Below, piece by piece: positions 46,006 to 56,377 of a stretch of DNA of 64,000 bases. The position numbers were made by a program, and so were the translations under genes. The stretch lies in assembly GCA_028752905.1 (NCBI GenBank), contig JAQNBH010000004.1, forward strand, positions 31,410,475 through 31,474,474, read 5' to 3'. Numbering within the stretch: position 1 is the first letter of the stretch; each line of letters begins with the position of its first letter. Below the pieces are notes generated by a model. The model worked only from the letters and a program-made list of their open reading frames with translations. It made no database searches and had not been told where the DNA came from. Origin of the DNA: Cladorhizidae sp. MBARI D1340-BT2 (Eukaryota; Porifera; Demospongiae; Poecilosclerida; Cladorhizidae).

Positions 46006-46729
46006 AGCCGAGGGGAAGGTGAAAGTTCCACTGCAAAATGATGGAACTAAAGTCGATGACTTGGATGTTTTAGTGAACCTGATGGTCGAGCTCAATAATT
46101 TCTAACGCAGAGGCACCAGCTGGACATTAAAACAACCAGCAAATCTCTCGCCTAGTGTGGATGAAAATAACATGGGTGTACATCATTTAGAATTATTTCA
46201 TGTTAAAAGTGCCCACTCTACATAACAAGCACCTACTCATCTGATTTTCAAGGTGAAAGGTTAAGATAGAGAACACATAATGAAACCTATCATTCGAATC
46301 ATATCAAGTCCATTACAGTGAAGTGTGCAGAATATTAGGGATGTTTGATATCAACAGAGAGCACAGACAGAGACCTATCTTAATAGCTATATATCAAGTC
46401 TATACACTGAAGTTTTGAGAATATATGAAGCTAACATATTTAGCATCTAAGTGCCCGTGGCCGCTGAGTACGTGCTTGACAGGAGTGACCACGTTCTCTG
46501 TTCATAGCTGATGGGTTTATATTAACAGCAATAAAACACAACCAGATGCGTTTTGTGTTCTCTTGTATATAAGAACAGTCCACTTAAGTGTTTATAATAA
46601 GTTTTAAAAAAATACATTCTCTAGGAACTTGCTTTTCAACTTTCATGCCATGCTTTTTATTCAACCTGCAGGGACTAATAACTGTTGGCATATCTTTATT
46701 TCAATTTTCCCATGTTTGTGTATAATTAG
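46006..46729. other. Unassigned sequence with GAGAGCACA repeat copies
   Basis: Two diverged copies of the dispersed 80-bp repeat lie at about 46,270-46,345 and 46,355-46,430. Nothing else recognised. Confidence 0.45.
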
Positions 46730-46858
46730 AACTGTTCTGACCCCAATGAGAGAGCAAGTGGCAGGTGCACTCGTATTAGATGCAGGATAGAAAACTTTGC
46801 AGCATCGCAAATGCTTTCAATTCTGATTTCTGCTGCATTGGATGACAGATTCTATCAG
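46730..46858 (+). CDS. Integrin alpha subunit, internal exon (membrane-proximal ectodomain)
   Basis: Acceptor TATAATTAG and donor CAG|GTGAGT bound 129 bp (43 codons, phase 0). The reading NCSDPNERASGRCTRIRCRI and ENFAASQMLSILISAALDDR fits the end of the calf-2 domain of integrin alpha chains. There a Cys pair precedes a conserved 'C.RI.C.(I/V)..L......I.I...L' strand. It is joined in phase to the exon at 48,939. Integrin alpha subunits pair with beta subunits at the plasma membrane to bind matrix ligands. Upstream exons (propeller, thigh, calf-1) were not found in the window. Confidence 0.7.
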
Positions 46859-47108
46859 GTGAGTCAGTGTACAAGTAATGTACTTTGGTGAAGACTAGAC
46901 AAAATGTCGGGAGAGTTAATTTCAAGTTGATTGTTGAGAACGTCATTGTATTGTATTTGGTATTCTGGCTGTGCTTCAACCAGACAGGGTGGAGGGGGGT
47001 TGTTGCCCTTGGATATCTTCCCCTTAGTCTCTTCCCCCCCCCAATATCATCAACCCCTAGAATTTTGAAATCCCAATGCTCCCTGACAATTTTCAATCCA
47101 AAATTGCT

Positions 47109-47129
47109 TATTATTATTATTATTATTAT

Positions 47130-47182
<53 letters not shown>

Positions 47183-47205
47183 TTATTATTATTATTATTA
47201 TCTTC
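47109..47205. repeat. (ATT)n(AGT)n microsatellite
   Basis: About eight ATT units, then about fifteen AGT units, then ATT again. Confidence 0.95.
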
Positions 47206-47334
47206 CTATTATTATCTTCCTGCCGGTTTTCAACTTGATGCTTTTTATTAAAGGGTAATTTCGATGTTATGGGTGTGAAAATGGATGATTTTATCTACGT
47301 TAAAAATAAAGTGATGATAAAGGTGATATAAAAC

Positions 47335-48362
47335 TGTGCACTCTAGTGTTCCAGCAGTAGAGGCTGCATTCCCTCAAGGTCTGTGCACTCTAGTGTTCCA
47401 GCAGCAGAGCTTGCATTCCCTCAAGGTCTGTGCACTCTAGTGTTCCAGCAGCAGAGCTTGCATTCCCTCAAGGTCTGTGCACTCTAGTGTTCCAGCAGCA
47501 GAGGTTGTATTCCCTCAAGGTCTGTGCACTCTAGTGTTCCAGCAGCATAGGCTGCATTCCCTCAAGGTCTGAGTACTCTAGTGTTCCAGCAGTAGAGGCT
47601 GCATTCCCTCAAGGTCTGTGCACTCTAGTGTTCCAGCAGCAGAGCTTGCATTCCCTCAAGGTCTGAGTACTCTAGTGTTCCAGCAGCAGAGCTTGCATTC
47701 CCTCAAGGTCTGAGTACTCTAGTGTTCCAGCAGCAGAGCTTGCATTCCCTCAAGGTCTGTGCACTCTAGTGTTCCAGCAGCAGAGCTTGCATTCCCTCAA
47801 GGTCTGTGCACTCTAGTATTCCAGTAGCAGAGCTTGCATTCCCTCAAGGTCTGAGTTCCAGCAGCAGAGCTTGCATTCCCTCAAGGTCTGTGCACTCTAG
47901 TGTTCCAACAATTCCCTCAAGGTCTGTGCACTCTAGTGTTCCAGCAGCAGAGCTTGCATTCCCTCAAGGTCTGAGTACTCTAGTGTTCCAGCAGCAGAGG
48001 TTGTATTCCCTCAAGGTCTGAGTACTCTAGTGTTCCAGCAGCAGAGCTTGCATTCCCTCAAGGTCTGTGCACTCTAGTGTTCCAACAATTCCCTCAAGGT
48101 CTGAGTACTCTAGTGTTCCAGCAGCAGAGGCTGCATTCCCTCAAGGTCTGTGCACTCTAGTGTTCCAGCAGCAGATGCTGCATTCCCTCAAGGTCTGTGC
48201 ACTCTAGTGTTCCAGCAGCAGAGGCTGCATTCCCTGCACTCTAGTGTTCCAGCAGCAGATGCTGCATTCCCTCAAGGTCTGTGCACTCTAGTGTTCCAGC
48301 AGAGGCTGCATTCCCTCAAGGTCTGAGTATTGTAGTGTTCCAGCAGCAGAGCTTGCATTCCC
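47335..48362. repeat. 47-bp minisatellite, about 22 copies
   Basis: The unit begins GTGCACTCTAGTGTTCCAGC and ends GCATTCCCTCAAGGTCT. Two variant sites recur in several combinations: GTGCAC or GAGTAC at the start, and AGCTTGCATT, GGCTGCATT or GGTTGTATT in the middle. Some units are deleted (47,905, 48,085, 48,235). 47 is not a multiple of three and no coding is expected. Confidence 0.97.
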
Positions 48363-48938
48363 TTTTTGAACATCAATGGAAAGCTTGAATTATCTTGGTC
48401 AGCTAATTTTTAACATACGCGACAAAATGACACATTATTAGGGTTTTCCCAATTAACTTAGCCCCAACCAACTGCCACGCACTAAATATTCAGCTGTTCA
48501 GGCCTACCTCATAAAGCCATGGTGGATTGCTCTGTTCGATGCTTGATGATGTCCTAAATTTTGTGTGACTGAGTTCCTAATATTTTGAGTGTCTGTTATT
48601 TTGGCATAAAGCTTGGCAGAATTTTGAATGTGGTACAGGAAGGGGCAGATCAGTGCCTTCCCCAACTCTCGTAATATCTCTTGCCCACCCCCCCCTCCCT
48701 CCCCCCTCCCAGCTTACTCATGTATTGACCTTTAGTACCAAATTTGAACAACAGATGGCGTGTTGCTGTAGCTTAAATTTGTATATCACTGTGAAGAACG
48801 TGGGAAGGTATTAAGTGGCAAATTCAGGACTCACCCATTGCTTCCGACCACGATCACGATCAGTAACCGTCCCTTAAATATGCAATCTGTTACTCTTCTG
48901 CCTTTTTATAGTGCAATAACTCTCCCTTATTGTTCCAG

Positions 48939-49037
48939 AATCAAGATGCTCCATTTGTCTTTGTGGCCTACTCGCGCATCCAGAGTAGCGATTCCTTTCT
49001 AACAGACACAAACCAGAAGAACAACATTGCCACCACT
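48939..49037 (+). CDS. Integrin alpha subunit, internal exon
   Basis: Acceptor TTGTTCCAG and donor ACT|GTAAGT bound 99 bp (33 codons, phase 0). The reading NQDAPFVFVAYSRIQSSDSF and LTDTNQKNNIATT follows the calf-2 exon. In integrin alpha chains this stretch is the last beta strand before the membrane. It has weak residue conservation in itself; the assignment rests on phase, position and the next exon. Confidence 0.65.
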
Positions 49038-49369
49038 GTAAGTTCGCAGAGTTCGAGTCGTATGAAATACAACATGTTTTGTTCATTACTAACTGCTCAT
49101 GATGGACGAATGCTGCACTCAATATAATTATATATATTGTGTGTGTCAATACCCTTTGTGCATAAAAGTGGATCAAGGAAATGTGCACATGTTATTGCCA
49201 ACCCTATTCTTATATATGTATGTATATAAGAATAGGGTTTGGAGTATTTTAGTAGTAAACTTATGCTGAACCAACATATTGTACACAGTTATGTATGGGG
49301 GAAATAAGCTAGATATACATAGATTCATAGCTATATATGTAATACATAGCTATATATATATGTATATAG

Positions 49370-50035
49370 ATACATAACTGCATGATACATAGATACATAA
49401 CTACATGATACTTAACTACATAACTGCATGATAAATAAATACATAACTACATGATACATAACTGCATGATACAAAACTACATTACATAACTACATAACTG
49501 CATGATACTTAACTACATAACTGCATGATACATGATACATAACTACATGATGCATAGATATATGATACATAACTACATGATACATAACTACATGATACAT
49601 AGATACATGATACATAACTACATGATACATAGATACATGATACATAACTACAAAGATACATGATACATAACTACATGATGCATAGATACATGATACATAA
49701 CTACATGATACATAGATACATGATACATAACTACAAAGATACATGATACATAACTACATGATACATAGATACATGATACATAACTACATGATACATAGAT
49801 ACATGATACATAACTACAAAGATACATGATACATAACTACATGATGCATAGATACATGATACATAACTACATGATACATAGATACATGATACATAACTAC
49901 AAAGATACATGATACATAACTACATGATGCATAGATACATGATACATAACTACATGATGCATAGATACATGATACATAACTACATGATACATAGATACAT
50001 GATACATAACTACATGATGCATAGATCATAGATTA
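49370..50035. repeat. 30-bp minisatellite (CATGATACATAACTA family)
   Basis: Tandem ATGATACAT blocks alternate AACTAC, AGAT and ACAAAG spacers, making 30-bp units (ACATGATACATAACTACATG + ATACATAGAT) in a higher-order pattern. Starts more irregularly from about 49,330. In frame on the minus strand it gives MYHVSMYHVV-type repeats with no evidence of expression. Confidence 0.95.
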
Positions 50036-50131
50036 AGCTCTTGAAGACCAAATACATGTATCATTTTTGGCACCACTCTAGATCTACGAGTATTTACATG
50101 ATGGTGTGTGCGTGTATATGTATGTACCCAG

Positions 50132-50254
50132 GACCCATTAAGATTGACGTTGTTTGTGGACCTAGAAGGTAAACCTTTTCCAATTTGGATTCCTATTGTG
50201 GTTGGAATTGTTATCATCATCATCTTCATTGTCCTCTTCATTACTCTTTACTTT
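50132..50254 (+). CDS. Integrin alpha subunit, transmembrane exon
   Basis: Acceptor TATGTACCCAG and donor TTT|GTAAGT bound 123 bp (41 codons, phase 0). It reads DPLRLTLFVDLEGKPFPIWI, then PIVVGIVIIIIFIVLFITLY and F. The PIWI..VVGI start and a ~23-residue hydrophobic helix are the integrin alpha transmembrane segment. The exon ends just before the cytoplasmic GFF motif carried by the next exon. A competing donor (GAAG|GTAAAC) at about 50,168 would remove the membrane segment. Confidence 0.85.
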
Positions 50255-50261
50255 GTAAGTG

Positions 50262-50455
50262 CATCTAAATGTATGTGTATATATGGTGTGTGTATTTGTG
50301 TGTGTGTGTGCATGTGTGTGTGTGTATATATGTATGTGTGCATGTGTATGTGTATGTGCGTGCATGTGTGTGTGTATATATGTGTGTGTGCGCATGTGTG
50401 TGTGCATGTGTATGTGTGTGCATGTGTGTGTGCATGCATGCATGTATGTATGTAT
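50262..50455. repeat. (TG)n-rich microsatellite
   Basis: TGTGTG tracts interrupted by CATG and TATG, in the last integrin intron. Confidence 0.95.
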
Positions 50456-50569
50456 TATGTGGCTAATAGCTTGGCCACCTAGGGGCCCACCCACACATCG
50501 GAAACCCCTTGAACCCAGGAAGGTTTTGAACCAGGTTTTTAGGTGCACCCCATAGCTACGCCTTGCCCC

Positions 50570-50620
50570 CCCTCGCCCCCCCCCCCCTCCTACACACACA
50601 CACACACACACACACCTCCC
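50570..50620. repeat. Poly-C and (AC)n tract
   Basis: CCCCCCCCCCCTCC followed by about 12 AC units. Confidence 0.95.
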
Positions 50621-50889
50621 CAAGCTTATAACAGCCAAACTAGGAAACTAAGGGCAGATAAAGGGTCAGCATTCAAATGCAATGTTGTAGATGAAGATCA
50701 ATTTAGGGGTGGAAGGTGGGTCACGAATATCCCACCCGGAGAGCTGGTATTTCCTAAATAGAAAAGAGGGAAATATCTGCTCTTCTATTAGGATTCAGGC
50801 CAGGGAATGGCCAATCTAGCAATTCCCCAGATGTCATCGCATTGTAATGAATGTTACATATTGTACAACTGCTATGCATGGTAAAGCAG

Positions 50890-51393
50890 CTGTTTATGGG
50901 TTGATTATTATAGCAATTATATTCATAGCTACAGCAGTTTATGATTATTATAGTTTATGGGGTGATTATTATAGCAATTGTATTCATAGCTACAACAGTT
51001 TATGATTATTATAGTTTATGGGGTGATTATTATAGCAATTGTATGCTACAACAGTTTATGGGATGATTATTACAGCTACATCAGTTTATGAAATGATTAT
51101 TACAACAATTAGCTATCAGTTTATGGGATGATTATTACAGCTACATCAGTTTATGGATGATTATTACAGCAATTAGCTACAACAGTTTATGGGATGATTA
51201 TTACAGCAATTAGCTACATCAGTTTATGGGATGATTATTACAGCAATTAGCTACATCAGTTTATGGGATGATTATTACAGCTACATCAGTTTATGGATGA
51301 TTATTACAGCAATTAGCTACAACAGTTTATGGGATGATTATTACAGCAATTAGCTACATCAGTTTATGGGATGATTTATTACAGCAATTAGCT
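50890..51393. repeat. 37-bp tandem array interrupted by a retrotransposon
   Basis: Units of CAGTTTATGGGATGATTATT + ACAGCAATTAGCTACAT with deletions. One more unit (AGTTTATGGGATGATTATTA) resumes at 53,926, beyond the inserted R2-type element. Confidence 0.92.
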
Positions 51394-53837
51394 AAATTGA
51401 CCCCTGAGTCACAGAGGATAGCCAATGCTAGGAGGGCCCGGAGTGCTGTAGAAGATGGCCAGTATAAGAAGGCTATCCAAGCCCTAATTTCAGATGGACT
51501 GGCTCCAACTGATGCTGAGTCTTACGCTGTATTGATAGCCAAGCATCCCCAAGCCCCTCCACCCATCATGCCAGATGCTCCCGTTCCTTCTCCTCTTCGA
51601 GTTTCGGTTGAGGAAGTTGTCTGTGCCCTGAAATCGTTCCCTAATGGTTCCGCCCCCGGTCCATCCAGCCTTAGGGCCAATCACTTCAAGGAAGCCATAT
51701 CAAGCCCTTCTCCAGATAGGGAAAATAGTGCTCTCCTAGCTCTTCAGGGAGTGGTCAATCTCTTGTGCGCAGGACGGGCTCCTCCAGAAGTTGTCCCTCA
51801 CCTTTGCGGGGCTTCCCTCCTTGCTAGTAGGAAGAAGGGGGGAGGGATCCGGCCTATAGCTGTTGGGGAAGTTTTGCGTCGGCTAACATCTAAGTGTGTT
51901 TCAAGAGCTGTTCGTTCTGAATCTTTCAGGGTCCTGACCCCCTTACAAGTCGGAGTAGGTGTGCCTCTGGGTTGTGAGTCCATCATTCATGCTTTGGCCA
52001 GAGTGCATGAGGATAAGGACACCCCTCCCGAAGAGAGATGGACACTCCTACTTGACTTCTCAAATGCCTTCAATGGGATTGATAGATCCTGTATGTTTGA
52101 GGAAGTGCGATCCCGGATCCCCTCGATGGCCGCTTGGATGGAGATGTGCTACGGGGCTAGACCCCTTCTCCATTTTGGTAGCCAGTCCATCCTCAGCTGC
52201 AGTGGTGTCCAGCAAGGTGATCCACTAGGTCCTCTCGGCTTCTCTTTGGCTCTCCATCCCCTACTTGAGAAGATCTGGGATAGAGTGCCGGGCCTCTTGA
52301 TCAATGCCTGGTACCTTGACGACGGGTCCCTGTGTGGGTCGGCCAAGGATCTCTGTGCTGCTTTGGCTATCATAGAAGAAGATGGTCCCACCCGTGGGCT
52401 CCATTTGAACCGTGAAAAATCTCTCCTACATATACCAGAGACTTCCTCTCCCCTCCCTAATCCCCTCCCCTCTGATATTCCTATCTCTCATGGAGGGTTT
52501 GTCCTCTTGGGTTCTCCTCTTGGCCCTCCCTCCTTCTGTGAGGCTACTGTTCTGAACAGGGTGAGGAAAGTGGAGGAGGTTCTAACTCGTCTACCTGACC
52601 TGCAGGACTCGCAGATGGAGACAACGTTACTGCGTTCCTGTCTGGCCTTGCCAAAGATAGCATTTGCCCTCCGTACCTGTCCCCCATGCCATCTCCAAGA
52701 ATCTACCAAGGCTTTTGACAACATCATGCGGGATGCCCTCTCTGACCTAGCTGGCAGCCCTTTGTCGGACTGGTCGTGGGAAAAGGCTACTCTTCCTTCC
52801 TCTCTGGGTGGGCTCAACATCCGGCAAGCCGCATTGCATGCTCCAGCTGCCTACCTTAGCTCTTTGAAAGGTTCAACCACCCTAGTCGCCAGGATCCTTG
52901 GTCATTTACCTAGTGATCCTCCTCAACTAGCCCCTGCTTTGGCTGATTTGGCTTTGGCTGCAGATAAGCCGGATTGGGGCTCCCTTCAAGAGGTAGATGT
53001 CCCTCTCAATCAAAAGGCTTTGTCACATGCCATTGATCAAGCAGTTTATGATCGTCTCCTAGTGCAGGCCCCGGACACCCGGTCAAAGGCCCTGGCTCTA
53101 TCTACCTCCATCCCTCATGCAGGTGATTGGCTCAACGTTACCCCGTCCATACCGCTCGGTCTCCATCTCTTTGATGCCGAGTTTCGCCTTTGCCTCCAAT
53201 ATTGGCTTGGTCTTCGGATGGTGGAGGAGGGGATTCAATGCCCCATATGTCAGGCTACTGCTGACCCTTTTGGCGACCACCAGGTCGGCTGTGGAGGCAA
53301 TGGGGATAGGATACTCCGTCACGACTCTCTCAGGGACGCACTCTTCTCGGCAGCTCAGTCCGCTGCTTTGGCGCCCAGGAAAGAAGTGCTGGCCCTAATT
53401 CCTGGGTCCTCCAGCCGTCCTGCCGACGTCTTTCTCCCCACTTGGAAGAGGGGCCAACCAGCGGCCCTTGATATCACGGTGATTTCGCCACTCCAGCAGT
53501 TGACCATAACTGGAGCTGCCACCTCTCAAGGGCATGCCCTAACCGTTGCCAGTAAAAGGAAGTTGGCTGCCCACTCAGGTGCCTGCCACTCAGTGGGGGT
53601 CAATTCATCCCTGTGGCAATGGAGGCATTGGGGGGTTGGAGTGAGGAAGGTGTGGAGACCATCAGGGCAATTGGGCGGCTTCAGGGACAGCGCCTTGGAA
53701 TTCCTCCAGCTGATGCTACACGCCATCTATTTCAGCGTCTAGCAATCTGCCTTTGGCATGGAAACGCCAGCATGTGGCTCCGTCGCCTCCCTTCATGCTC
53801 CCCTGTGATAGACGGGCGGGCTTGGATTTTTGGTTAG
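51394..53837 (+). pseudogene. Reverse transcriptase-endonuclease of the R2-type element
   Basis: The open frame to 53,742 starts after the array at KLTPESQRIANARRA. RT motifs: LASRKKGGGIRPIAVGEVL (fingers), LLLDFSNAFNGID (motif A, Asp, ~52,050), SCSGVQQGDPLGPLGF (motif B) and WYLDDGSLCG (catalytic YxDD, ~52,312). The zinc knuckle is CPIC...GDHQVGC (CX2CX9HX3C, ~53,240), then RHDSLRD. The RLE motif is RPADVFLPTWKRGQPAALDI + TVISP (Asp residues ~53,420-53,480). A missing base after VGVN (about 53,608) shifts the frame; the family C-terminus (AMEALGGWSEEGVETI) continues in another frame to TAG 53,837. Activity would need that frame restored and the missing N-terminus. Confidence 0.88.
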
Positions 53838-53925
53838 GTCTCTTTTGTGTATATATATATATGTTAGTTTTATCTATGGACAGTGACTTTATTATGTAGT
53901 GTATATATTGTGATCAATACTAAAA
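51394..53925 (+). mobile_element. R2-type (RLE-class) non-LTR retrotransposon, 5' truncated
   Basis: 2.53 kb inserted inside the 37-bp tandem array within the last integrin alpha intron, in the same orientation as the gene. It contains an open RT-zinc-RLE frame, a short 3' UTR (TTTTGTGTATATATATATAT, CAGTGACTTTATTATGTAGT) and ends GATCAATACTAAAA without a long A tail. No clear target duplication. The N-terminal zinc-finger region is missing, so it is 5' truncated. The copy at 17,271 shares its 3' 0.8 kb almost identically, showing recent activity of the family. Confidence 0.88.
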
Positions 53926-53981
53926 AGTTTATGGGATGATTATTATAGCAATTATATTCAAGCTCCTAATTGGAAAATGCA

Positions 53982-54355
53982 TGACAGTAGCTAGAGGATA
54001 CAAGGAGTGTTTTAATTAGGTGCTAAAACGTAACTACCTATGGTCAACCCTCATTGGTGGAAAATTAATTTTTTTAATTGATTTTTCCACCCCACGCTTG
54101 ACCACGTACTCGCGTTTTAGCGCCTAATGAAAAGACTGGTTGCATAGAAGAGAGCTTCCTCTAGCCACTGGTACTTTAGGAGCTACTGCAGAAAACTTGG
54201 GCTTGTAAGTTTTGAGGTGCTCAACTTTGACTGCCTGTACCTTGTGTATATTGTATTGTACCCATGAAACAGTTTTTAGTGTCAAAAGAGAGCACACAGA
54301 GAGATCTATCTTTTGAGCTATATAGTTCATAGAGTGAGAATTTAAGGAGTTCCAA
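53982..54355. mobile_element. MITE of the 44-kb foldback family
   Basis: Inner arms GTTTTAATTAGGTGCTAAAA and GTTTTAGCGCCTAATGAAAA face each other around an A/T-rich centre (54,060). The right side continues to the GAGAGCACACAGAGAGAT block (54,287), while the left outer arm is missing. Confidence 0.7.
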
Positions 54356-54469
54356 AGTTGCAAAAATAAGGGTATGCTCTACTGCCCCCACGTCGAGCCA
54401 CTGATTTTTATATTGCAACATTATGAAGCCATACTGAATCTGTGTTGCTTATCCAATTGATCAATGCAG

Positions 54470-54580
54470 TTTGGATTTTTCAGTCGTAAAAAGCATCACA
54501 GAGAAGTAGATGGCGAAGTTGATGTTCCAGTTGCAGGAGTTAATGTAGCTGAGGAGATCGAGCTACAACAGGATGATTAA
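54470..54580 (+). CDS. Integrin alpha subunit, terminal exon (cytoplasmic tail)
   Basis: Acceptor ATCAATGCAG, then 36 codons and TAA, in phase with the transmembrane exon. It reads FGFFSRKKHHREVDGEVDV, PVAGVNVAEEIELQQDD. GFFSR corresponds to the GFFKR motif that follows the membrane helix in integrin alpha chains and contacts the beta tail; Lys is replaced by Ser. The rest is acidic, as in other alpha tails, but not alignable to a specific subtype. Together with the three upstream exons it gives about 150 C-terminal residues of the protein. Confidence 0.85.
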   Translation, partial: FGFFSRKKHHREVDGEVDVPVAGVNVAEEIELQQDD

Positions 54581-55332
54581 AAAATGGGTATGTATGGACG
54601 TGTATGTTATATGGATGTATGTAGAGTATACACTACATATATTATGTTCCTGGTGAAGGCTAGGGCATCTAGTCAAAACTTCGAGGAGCAAATTTAAGTT
54701 GATTATCGATGAAATCATTGTATGTGAACTGAGAGTTCGTTGAGATTATATTGTATTAGCGCATTAGTTAACGCCTACTATTCGAGACCACATACTAATT
54801 TAGGGCATGCTCTATCATTTGAACATAATTAATATGAATGCACACAATAGTACGAAATAATCCGATCTCGAAAAGGTGATGATTATTGATAATCGCCATG
54901 TTCGTGCTTAACTCTATTCTAGTTCGTCTTCATAGTCGTTGTAGCTTGTTACTTGTGAAGAGATTGTTATTGTCAGTCTCTCGAACTTCTTCCGTCTCAC
55001 TGACGATATTTCCTCAGCACTTTGTTATTTTCCCGGGCTTTAAACACTGAATGGTGTCATCATGTGACCATCTCTCTCGACTGAACTTTTGAAGGATTTT
55101 CTTATCACTTGAGTTGTAACAGATTGCCAAGCTTACCCTCTCCAGACGGAGCATTTTCTCTGGAGCAATCGTATTTGCTGCTGGTGTGCGGTCTAATTGA
55201 GGATGCGTAATTTGATAGTAAATAGCATGGTATAATCGAGGATGGTATAATCGAGGGCACATTCTAATCAAGGGTGCAGTATAATTGCAGAGTATGGTGA
55301 TTTATATTTATACATGTATAGTGTTGTACATA
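54581..55332. other. 3' flank of the integrin alpha gene
   Basis: Probably 3' UTR and intergenic DNA. Contains small tandem repeats (GGATGGTATAATCGAGG at 55,230-55,270). Nothing else recognised. Confidence 0.45.
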
Positions 55333-56377
55333 TAGTGTAGAACCTCACAGCTATGAACACCCCCGGTCAACAGAATGGTAAGTGAACATCCAATGGGTAA
55401 AGTATCACCACACCTACTTACTGCACATCTGCACACCCATGAAGTTTCAACTTCTGCAGTTTCTCCCACCTTTGTGCGCTCTTTTCTTTACCATGGCCTC
55501 AAGCTCTTCAATGAAATGTAAGCGAGTTATGCTGTCATCAAAGAGAAGCTGAAGATTTTGAAGAAGGTGGACCAGTCAGCCAATGGCAGGGGGGACTTGG
55601 AAATTGGCAAAACAACCATGGCAGATATTAAGAAAGTAGTCAGAGAGAAGACTATGGTAGCCAACAGTAGGAATTTCCTGGGTTGTTTGAAGAGTTAAGT
55701 GTCCCTGATACTGAGATGAATGGCTTACCAGGACAAAGGTGAAGCTGGTGCACAGGAGATCAATGAGCTATCATAGGCACTGTTGAAGCATCATCGGTGG
55801 AAAGTGAGGAAGATGAAGAACAAACTGGTGCCACCATCACTCACAGTGAGGCTGAAGAAGCTTTTTCACTCGTTTGGCATGGCTGGAACAGCAAGCTGAA
55901 GCTACATCGATGAACTTGCTACTTCTGTGCTAACTACAATCTTTAGCTGCAAAGAAGAGACATGAGTCCTTAAAACAAACACACATGTGACTGATCTGTT
56001 TAAATTATTAGATCTTAGAGAAGAGAAGAGAATTTTAGTGGATACAGTTCGTAATTCTGGGGTTCATAACTGTGAGGTTCTATTATTATTAACTATCTTA
56101 AATGAAATATTATGCAGACATACTTAGTGTAATATTTAGTTAATTACAAGAGATTGGAATTCAATACCTGCATAGCGTGTGGCATTGCATTTAGGTAAGT
56201 GTGGAGGTGAAAGAGTCTTTAACTGTGAAACAAATACATGCAGAAAAGTAGATATGTTAATACTCGTGCACTGTTAAATATGCATGACATCATTATGATG
56301 TAATAGTTTCAGAGTTACTTCAGAGTTATGGACCCTCATTTCCCCCAAGGGGTTCGCAACTCTGAGGTTCTGCTGTA
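55333..56377 (+). mobile_element. pogo/Tigger-like DNA transposon, internal deletion derivative
   Basis: The left end AGTGTAGAACCTCACAGCTA (55,335) and the right end, read in reverse as CAGCAGAACCTCAGAGTTGC (56,375-56,356), form the inverted repeat typical of pogo/Tigger (CAGTAGAACCTC...). A TA follows at 56,376-56,377. A further internal end (ATAGAACCTCACAGTTATGA, reverse strand, 56,083-56,064) lies 290 bp inside. The interior encodes only the N-terminal helix-turn-helix and the C-terminal end of the transposase. Confidence 0.75.
55505..55985 (+). pseudogene. pogo-like transposase remnant lacking the DDE core
   Basis: A frame around 55,512-55,700 reads KCKRVMLS, then after a shift KEKLKILKKVDQSANGRGDL and GKTTMADIKKVVREK. 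This is the CENP-B/Psq-type helix-turn-helix (S..eKl.il...d.......a...g.gk.Ti.dIkk). Downstream pieces read LFHSFGMAG and LQSLAAKKRHESLKQTH, the usual C-terminal end of Tigger-type transposases (AAKKR.SSLKQ..I..FF). The DDD catalytic part between them is absent. Several shifts and stops; it cannot be functional as a transposase. Confidence 0.65.

Larger units (their letters stand above)
46859..48938 (+). other. Integrin alpha intron with microsatellite and minisatellite
   Basis: GTGAGT to TTGTTCCAG, 2.08 kb. It contains an ATT/AGT microsatellite (47,109-47,205), a 47-bp minisatellite (47,335-48,362) and a C-rich tract (48,685-48,710). Confidence 0.7.

Noticed and set aside
47335..50035. CRISPR-like regular repeats
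   Set aside because: Units are contiguous without unique spacers, in a spliced eukaryotic gene. They are minisatellites.
50108..50638. Frames of 90-160 codons on both strands in the TG-rich region
   Set aside because: They result from the (TG)n microsatellite. Only the 50,132-50,254 part is a supported exon.
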